Assembly (NCBI GenBank): GCA_021129615.1
Contig: JAJOKY010000040.1
Span: 1 to 24,250, forward strand
Direction: 5' to 3'
DNA: 24,250 nt
DNA from: Minisyncoccota bacterium
GTDB taxonomy: Bacteria > Patescibacteriota > Minisyncoccia > Minisyncoccales > CSSED10-335
The notes under the pieces were generated by a model. That model saw only the letters and a list, made by a program, of their open reading frames with translations, did no database searches and was not told the DNA's origin. Below, in pieces: positions 19,609-24,250 of the stretch (its first letter is position 1; each line of letters opens with the position of its first letter). Both the position numbers and the translations under genes were made by a program.

Positions 19609-20491
19609 CTATGTTTTTATTATCGATTATAACCCTTATATCTCCATCAATATCTGTCCTTAAGACTCTTATATCATAATTATCTAAAAGTTCCAATATC
19701 TCTTTGTGCGGATGGCCGTAATAATTATCTTTTCCAGCTGATATAATAGCGATAGATGGACTAACTCTTTCTAAAAAATCGGCTAGTGTTGATGTCCTGC
19801 TCCCATGGTGACCAATCTTAATGATATCTGAATTAATTTTCATCACTCTACAGATTGAATAGTAGCCCCTGTTTTTATAACAAAAGTCACTAATCTTAAT
19901 AATCCTTTTTTCGTTTGAAGCAAGCGCATCAGCCATAAAAATTACTGAACCATTTTCAGAAACTAACCTAGATATAATTGAGCTCTTGTTTAGGTCATCT
20001 ACTGCTAACCCCTCTAAAGAGTCAATCGGATAAAGAATATCTAAGTAAAAACTGCTACCCCTTATCCTCTGTCCAGCTTGAGCAATCCTAACATCCAAGT
20101 TAGATATATGACTATCCCAACTAGATGATAATTCAGTATCACTTAAAACTCCTGTCCATAAGATAGTTTCAACATTATATCTACCAAGAACATCAATCAA
20201 CCCACTAAGATGGTCAGAGTGAGGATGAGTTAGGATAATTAAATCAATTCTCTTATCCCAAAAAGGAATTTCTTGAGCCAGTTTTTCTAATATAATTGAT
20301 CCAGGACCTCCATCAATTAATATTCTGTGCCTTTCTGGGGTTCTAATTAGTGCAGAGTTACCCTGCCCTACATCAAAAAAAACCACCTCCATCTGATGAA
20401 GGCGATCTAAATCATAAATTATTACCCAAGAAAAAATATTGAGAACAAGCAATAGAGATATTATTATAATAGCAACCTTATTACTCTCCAT
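19601..20491 (-). CDS. ComEC C-terminal-type metallo-beta-lactamase protein, membrane-anchored
   Basis: One N-terminal hydrophobic helix (residues about 6-27) is followed by a metallo-beta-lactamase fold resembling the extracellular C-terminal domain of the DNA-uptake channel ComEC: FFDVGQGNSALI (38-49), DGGPG (60-64), the metal motif THPHSDHLSG (88-97), FMADAL (185-190), GHHGSRTST (227-235) and YGHPH (258-262). The helix suggests the domain faces outside the membrane. The Competence and pore domains of full ComEC are absent, so it is not a channel itself. In ComEC this domain is proposed to be a nuclease degrading the non-transported strand; whether this stand-alone form acts in uptake, phosphodiester cleavage or otherwise is not shown. 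It lies 35 bp after the small coiled-coil gene. Confidence 0.85.
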   Translation of the reverse strand: MESNKVAIIIISLLLVLNIFSWVIIYDLDRLHQMEVVFFDVGQGNSALIRTPERHRILIDGGPGSIILEKLAQEIPFWDKRIDLIILTHPHSDHLSGLIDVLGRYNVETILWTGVLSDTELSSSWDSHISNLDVRIAQAGQRIRGSSFYLDILYPIDSLEGLAVDDLNKSSIISRLVSENGSVIFMADALASNEKRIIKISDFCYKNRGYYSICRVMKINSDIIKIGHHGSRTSTLADFLERVSPSIAIISAGKDNYYGHPHKEILELLDNYDIRVLRTDIDGDIRVIIDNKNIDD

Positions 20492-20526
20492 AAATATAGT
20501 TATGTCTATTGTTTTCCTAGCTCTCC

Positions 20527-20799
20527 TTACTCTTCTTCTGCTTCTTCTAGTTCCTCTATCTTTTTTTGCTGCTTTTGTATAAGTTCTCCAAACTGTTCAT
20601 CAGCATCTTTTTCTATCTCGTCTAAGTCAGAGAAAACACCCTTAATCTCTTCTATTGAGCCATCAACCTCTGAGTCTATCTTACCTAGCTCAACTCGAGT
20701 CTTTTCTGCTTCACTAGCCACTTCTTTATGAACCTCATCCAACTCCCCTAGTAATTCTTCCATCTTCTTTTTCAAATCTTCAGTATTTTGATTATCCAT
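20527..20799 (-). CDS. Small acidic coiled-coil protein, unknown function
   Basis: Not recognised. The 90 aa are almost entirely heptad-like and acidic: MDNQNTEDLKKKMEELLGEL, later IDSEVDGSIEEIKGVFSDL and the C-terminal KKIEELEEAEEE. No signal peptide, membrane helix, cysteine or catalytic motif is seen, so it is probably a cytoplasmic homo-oligomer or partner protein. It follows the larger coiled-coil gene by 12 bp, which suggests the two products act together. Low complexity would make database matches unreliable. Confidence 0.7.
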   Translation of the reverse strand: MDNQNTEDLKKKMEELLGELDEVHKEVASEAEKTRVELGKIDSEVDGSIEEIKGVFSDLDEIEKDADEQFGELIQKQQKKIEELEEAEEE

Positions 20800-20811
20800 A
20801 TTTTTTAATTT

Positions 20812-22047
20812 TTATTTTTTATAAATTAGTTGTCTTTTTTTTAAATATTTTTCAAAACCAGCTAAGTGCTTCAGCCCATACTGATAACCGTTTCTTGCCT
20901 TCCCACTAACTAACTCTCTAAATTGAGAAAAGTTAATCTCTTCATCAGGTTCAATTGTTGATCCTTTCCAAAAGATCTTATCTTCATTTATAGTTTTATT
21001 CGTTCCCTTCCAATATCTATCTTTAAGATATTCGTTCCAGAGATGAATATATGAGGATGCCTTCATATTATCCATATCAATCTGACATTTTACGTTTGTC
21101 TCGCTTTCTGTCGTACCTGTATTTGCCTCATCTGTTTTTTCAGCTCTGTCTATCCCTACTGAAATTTCTCTTGTAAGTCGAGCATATTTATTTCTCTTGT
21201 CTTTATATGGATCAGCTTTTGTATTAATATCATTAATTTTGTAACTGATCGCTCTTTTTTTCTCATCAAAAAAATCTATCTCCATATACATTACATTAAG
21301 AATATTTCTTTTACTCTGCTCAAGGATCTTTAATGCTTTCCTAAGGTCACGCTTCGACATCCCCTTCGTCTCATATATAATTTCTTGAGTTCTCATTTTG
21401 CTCATTATCTTGTCTATCTCTTTACTCTTGCTTTTATGTCGCTCTTTCATCTTTCCAATCTCAGATTCAATATATTCCATATTTCCTTCCAACCTCTTTA
21501 AAGTATCATCCAGCGGTGCTGTTTTCTCTTCACAACGACTAATAATATTATTTGCAAACCTAGCTCTTTCTTTCATATTAGATTCTACGAGTACTATCAT
21601 CTTATTCATCTTAGTCTCATTTTTTTCTATTTTTTGTCTCTTTTCTTCTATCTTTTGACTTATCTCTTTTTCCTGAGAAGAAGAATCAAAACCATGCTCT
21701 TCTGCTAAACCTTTTAGTTCAGTTAGCTGATACTCAAGTAATTCAATACTCATCTCATCATTCATTATTCTACCATGAATCTTATGGACTTTTGGCTCCC
21801 TATGCTTCACTAGAAATGAGTGGCCAAAGACGCTTCCCCAGTCTGGGATACCTTCGACCCATTCAAAAAAGCGATTATTTTTTTTAGGTTCGTGCTGGCT
21901 TCCGACATTTGAAAAGTCTTCATTTGTTTCCCCCTCAAAAAGTTCTTGCTCTGATTTTTCTGTGGCATCTTTTACCTTTACTTTATCTTGGTTATTCTCA
22001 TTATCTGAAAAATAGGGATTACCACTAATTTCTCCATTTTTTTTCAT
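20812..22047 (-). CDS. Large coiled-coil protein, unknown function
   Basis: Not recognised. Of 411 aa, residues 1-55 are polar and probably disordered, followed by a tryptophan-containing segment FFEWVEGIPDWGSVFGHSF (about 60-78). Residues about 95-290 are charged and helical with long heptads (EISQKIEEKRQKIEKNETKM and similar) and look like a coiled coil. The C-terminal part, with SSYIHLWNEYLKDRYWKG and FSQFRELVSGKARNGYQYG, seems a small globular domain rich in aromatics. There is no signal peptide or membrane helix. A promoter candidate precedes it, so with the next gene it may form a sub-unit of the operon. A cell-shape or scaffold role is possible but purely speculative. Confidence 0.75.
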   Translation of the reverse strand: MKKNGEISGNPYFSDNENNQDKVKVKDATEKSEQELFEGETNEDFSNVGSQHEPKKNNRFFEWVEGIPDWGSVFGHSFLVKHREPKVHKIHGRIMNDEMSIELLEYQLTELKGLAEEHGFDSSSQEKEISQKIEEKRQKIEKNETKMNKMIVLVESNMKERARFANNIISRCEEKTAPLDDTLKRLEGNMEYIESEIGKMKERHKSKSKEIDKIMSKMRTQEIIYETKGMSKRDLRKALKILEQSKRNILNVMYMEIDFFDEKKRAISYKINDINTKADPYKDKRNKYARLTREISVGIDRAEKTDEANTGTTESETNVKCQIDMDNMKASSYIHLWNEYLKDRYWKGTNKTINEDKIFWKGSTIEPDEEINFSQFRELVSGKARNGYQYGLKHLAGFEKYLKKRQLIYKK

Positions 22048-22076
22048 TTTTTTTTATTTTCTTAATAATTAAACAA

Positions 22077-22104
22077 ATTACAGTACGCTATTGAAGTTTA
22101 TCAA
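22077..22104 (-). promoter_or_regulatory. Candidate internal promoter for the coiled-coil genes
   Basis: In the 97-bp gap after the HPF-like gene, the only sizeable gap in this unit, TTGATA (22104-22099) and TGTAAT (22082-22077) on the minus strand each match the consensus at five of six positions with a 16-bp spacer. Confidence 0.5.
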
Positions 22105-22144
22105 GCCTTTTCAGGTTAAAGAATGTGGGATTAGAACTAGCATT

Positions 22145-22519
22145 TTAACTCACTTTCCTTTTAAGGCTAATGGGTTTTTCTTTTCTATCAACAATCTGAC
22201 TAATAATAATATCTTTAGTTTCGTCTATCGCCTTATATAGGTCACTAGATGTTACTCGAGCAATTATATCTTTATTCCCAAGTATACCTATTTTACATTT
22301 AGAAGAAAAGAGTTTCTTATTTGTTCCTGGAGCTTCATTGGCTATTTCCCATAATAGCTCTATATTTTCTTTTTCAGAATCAACTAAATTCTTATTAACA
22401 CCTTTTTGGCTAGGAGAAAAACAACTGATTGGCCTTTCAAAAGTTTTAATTTTTTTTCTAATATACTCTTCTATCGCTGCCGTAATTTCTAAATTAGTAG
22501 TCCTTATTTTTATGTTCAT
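22145..22519 (-). CDS. Ribosome hibernation-promoting factor, HPF/RaiA-like (short form)
   Basis: The protein would bind the 30S decoding channel and block tRNA and mRNA in resting cells. The N-terminal INIRT-like start (MNIKIRTTNLEITAAIEEYI) and RKKIKTFER match the family, as do the later CKIGILGNKDIIARVTSSDL and YKAIDETKDIIISQI, where the strand-helix pattern and the conserved DLYKAID position are seen. Its 124 aa is the short type, without the C-terminal dimerisation domain of long HPF. Residues about 35-60 hold an insertion (SPSQKGVNKNLVDSEKEN) relative to compact members. It lies 16 bp after murB. Confidence 0.85.
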   Translation of the reverse strand: MNIKIRTTNLEITAAIEEYIRKKIKTFERPISCFSPSQKGVNKNLVDSEKENIELLWEIANEAPGTNKKLFSSKCKIGILGNKDIIARVTSSDLYKAIDETKDIIISQIVDRKEKPISLKRKVS

Positions 22520-22535
22520 TTTTCTTATTTAATTA

Positions 22536-23504
22536 TTAATTTTGATCTTTATAAAAACCAACATATTGAATCTCCTCCTCAATAGATAAGCCAAATATAT
22601 CCCCTACTCTTTTTTTAATTGTAGTAATTATTTTTTTTATATCAAGGGCAGTCCCATCCCCACCATTGATTATAAAGTTAGAGTGAAGCTTTGATACCAT
22701 TACTCCACCACAAACTAATCCTTTAAGTCCAGACTTTTCAATTAGGAACCCTGCGGAAATTACATTATCACAAGTCACCTTTTCTAATTCTGGGAATTTA
22801 GAAAAAAGGCTCTCTCTTTCCTTATCACTTTTTATAACATAGTTCTTAAAGATACTCCCAGCTGACGGCTCTACTGGATGTCTCTCTTTTCTATAATCTA
22901 AGTATTTTTCAGTCTTTTTTTTAATCTCTGCCCTATCCCCCATTTCAAGAGTAAGTTCTGCTCCGATAATAATTAAATTAGGATTTTTTTTGAAAATACT
23001 TTTTCTATACCCAAAATGACAACCCTTATTCTCTATCTCCTCTATATCCCCTGTATTTGAGTTTAGCGCTCTAACTCTAGTAACTATATCACTTATGCAA
23101 TCACCAAAAGCACCAGCATTTCCACGAACTGCTCCCCCAACTGTTCCCGGCACTCCACCTGCCCACTCCATCCCAGTCAACCCCTTCTCCAGTGCGAATA
23201 GTGATAATGATGGTAATAATACGCCAGAGTCAGCATATATTAGTCTGTTTTTAAAAGAGATATTATCTCCAGACATTTTAATAACAATCCCCCTGTAACC
23301 ACTGTCTGAAACTAAAAGATTGCTACCGTTCCCTAGTACAAAAAAAGGTTTTTTAAATTTTTTAATTACAGTTATTGTCTTTTGAAGCTCATCTTGATTA
23401 TCAATATCAATAAAATAATCAGCACTACCCCCAACTTTAAATGTGGTATAATCCCTTAGTAAAATATTTCTTTTAATCTTAGGTAAAATTGTTTGAATAT
23501 CCAT
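22536..23504 (-). CDS. murB: UDP-N-acetylmuramate dehydrogenase
   Basis: MurB is the cytoplasmic FAD enzyme that reduces UDP-GlcNAc-enolpyruvate to UDP-MurNAc with NADPH, the second committed step of peptidoglycan synthesis. Motifs seen: TTFKVGGSADYF (20-31), LGNGSNLLVSDSGYRGIVI (58-75), AGGVPGTVGGAVRGNAGAFG (115-134) for FAD binding, FGYRKSIF (164-171), PVEPSAGSIFKN (210-221) with the catalytic serine at 217, and EEE near 309-311 for the active-site glutamate. 322 aa and the absence of the large extra loops suggest the shorter type II MurB. It follows the YdcF-like gene by 6 bp, which fits shared cell-envelope function. The organism therefore has at least part of a wall pathway. Confidence 0.95.
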   Translation of the reverse strand: MDIQTILPKIKRNILLRDYTTFKVGGSADYFIDIDNQDELQKTITVIKKFKKPFFVLGNGSNLLVSDSGYRGIVIKMSGDNISFKNRLIYADSGVLLPSLSLFALEKGLTGMEWAGGVPGTVGGAVRGNAGAFGDCISDIVTRVRALNSNTGDIEEIENKGCHFGYRKSIFKKNPNLIIIGAELTLEMGDRAEIKKKTEKYLDYRKERHPVEPSAGSIFKNYVIKSDKERESLFSKFPELEKVTCDNVISAGFLIEKSGLKGLVCGGVMVSKLHSNFIINGGDGTALDIKKIITTIKKRVGDIFGLSIEEEIQYVGFYKDQN

Positions 23505-23510
23505 TATTGA

Positions 23511-24224
23511 CTAGTTATCATAAAGATTAATAAATAATATACCAAAATATTCGTGAAATCCTAGGTTTGAATTTCTTAAATTTCTAGCACTAGGGAAAAA
23601 ACTAAAAATGTTATATTCCCCCCTTATCTTGAAATTAGCTGGTGCTGGTGTTGGGCTTAACCCAATTCTCTCAAACTCTTTTATCGATCTTTTCATGTGG
23701 TGAGCTGATGTGACTAAAAAAAAGGGTTCATCTTCTAATATCCTAGCTACATTCCTGGCATTCTCTAATGTGTTCTGAGAGCTAGATTCAATTACTATAT
23801 TTTCAGCTGGTATCCCTCTATTACTAAAAAAATCTTTTACTGCTGGGGCTTTTTCGGACTTAGTATTTCTCAAATTAACTCCCGATATAATAACTCTAGG
23901 AGTGTGATCCATTAAATGACTAATTCTTAAAACCTCGCTAGCCCTAAGAACATCGCTCTCTCTTCCGCCTAAAAAAATAACTATATTGTTAATAGACTTA
24001 TGCTCCTCAATATCTAGTTGCTTATATCCTCTCTCTAGTGGAGTTAATATCATATCTGTAATAGGGGTTATAGAAAATAGATAATAAAAAACTAAACCGA
24101 TAACTATAAAGACCCTTCCTATCGTTGACTTTTTTCTACTTAAAATTAGAATAAGCCCTAAAAATATAATAAAAAAAATAAAAACGCTTGGAAGTATAAA
24201 TTTTTGAATTATATCAAAAAACAT
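23511..24224 (-). CDS. YdcF/ElyC-like DUF218 membrane protein
   Basis: Two hydrophobic helices at residues about 8-29 and 36-56 precede a cytoplasmic or extracytoplasmic alpha/beta domain typical of DUF218: IVIFLGG (81-87), RVIISGV (110-116), ENIVIESSSQNTLENARNV (141-159) and FFLVTSAHHMKRSIKEFE (168-185), the last holding the family's SxxHxxR-like signature. 237 aa is typical. In E. coli relatives such as ElyC are linked to envelope and peptidoglycan precursor metabolism, and the adjacent murB supports the same area; the biochemical activity is not established. The gene may be first in its unit or continue one from outside the window. Confidence 0.88.
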   Translation of the reverse strand: MFFDIIQKFILPSVFIFFIIFLGLILILSRKKSTIGRVFIVIGLVFYYLFSITPITDMILTPLERGYKQLDIEEHKSINNIVIFLGGRESDVLRASEVLRISHLMDHTPRVIISGVNLRNTKSEKAPAVKDFFSNRGIPAENIVIESSSQNTLENARNVARILEDEPFFLVTSAHHMKRSIKEFERIGLSPTPAPANFKIRGEYNIFSFFPSARNLRNSNLGFHEYFGILFINLYDN

Positions 24225-24250
24225 TATAAATTATTTTTTAGTTTATTTGC

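Overview
The window is a bacterial chromosome fragment dominated by one long leftward (minus-strand) run of translation genes: the str, S10 and spc ribosomal clusters. The DNA is strongly AT-rich. The standard code is in use, because UGA is a real stop in the ATGA overlaps of rplC/rplD and rplX/rplE. Several traits point to a member of the Candidate Phyla Radiation (Patescibacteria), possibly a Parcubacteria-like lineage: uL30 (rpmD) is absent between rpsE and rplO, several ribosomal proteins carry lysine-rich tails, S14 is a short zinc type, and intergenic DNA is full of short palindromes. The lineage is an inference and cannot be settled without 16S rRNA or a tree.

Layout, read right to left in the direction of transcription. 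(1) 24224-16613 is a compact unit: a YdcF/DUF218 membrane protein, MurB, an HPF/RaiA-like ribosome-associated protein, two unrecognised coiled-coil proteins, a stand-alone ComEC-type metallo-beta-lactamase protein, a LOG-family protein, an enlarged adenylate-kinase-like protein, a 62-residue ORF and a CNNM/CBS membrane protein without its usual C-terminal domain. (2) 16612-16244 is a convergent spacer with hairpins and repeat fragments. (3) rpmB (L28) is the only plus-strand gene and is divergent from rpsL; their -35 boxes abut. (4) 15826-12719 is rpsL-rpsG-fusA. (5) 12550-9162 is tuf-rpsJ-rplC-rplD-rplW with its own strong promoter. (6) 9161-8183 is a spacer of almost 1 kb, full of repeats, that splits the S10 cluster and carries a candidate new promoter for rplB. 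(7) 8182-1 is rplB-rpsS-rplV-rpsC-rplP-rpmC-rpsQ-rplN-rplX-rplE-rpsN-rpsH-rplF-rplR-rpsE-rplO-secY, with secY running off the left edge.

The translation genes together supply ribosomal proteins of both subunits, the two main elongation GTPases and the SecYEG channel core. The right-hand unit mixes cell-wall (MurB, YdcF-like), ribosome-hibernation, nucleotide and membrane functions.

None of the genes I inspected has a convincing Shine-Dalgarno sequence; start codons follow A/T-only leaders. I found no complete new defence or mobile system. The most unusual items are the repeat-rich insertion in the S10 cluster with its 23-bp perfect inverted repeat, a further copy of that repeat forming the 3' end of the truncated CNNM gene, the SD-less leaders, and the enlarged kinase and coiled-coil proteins of unknown role.
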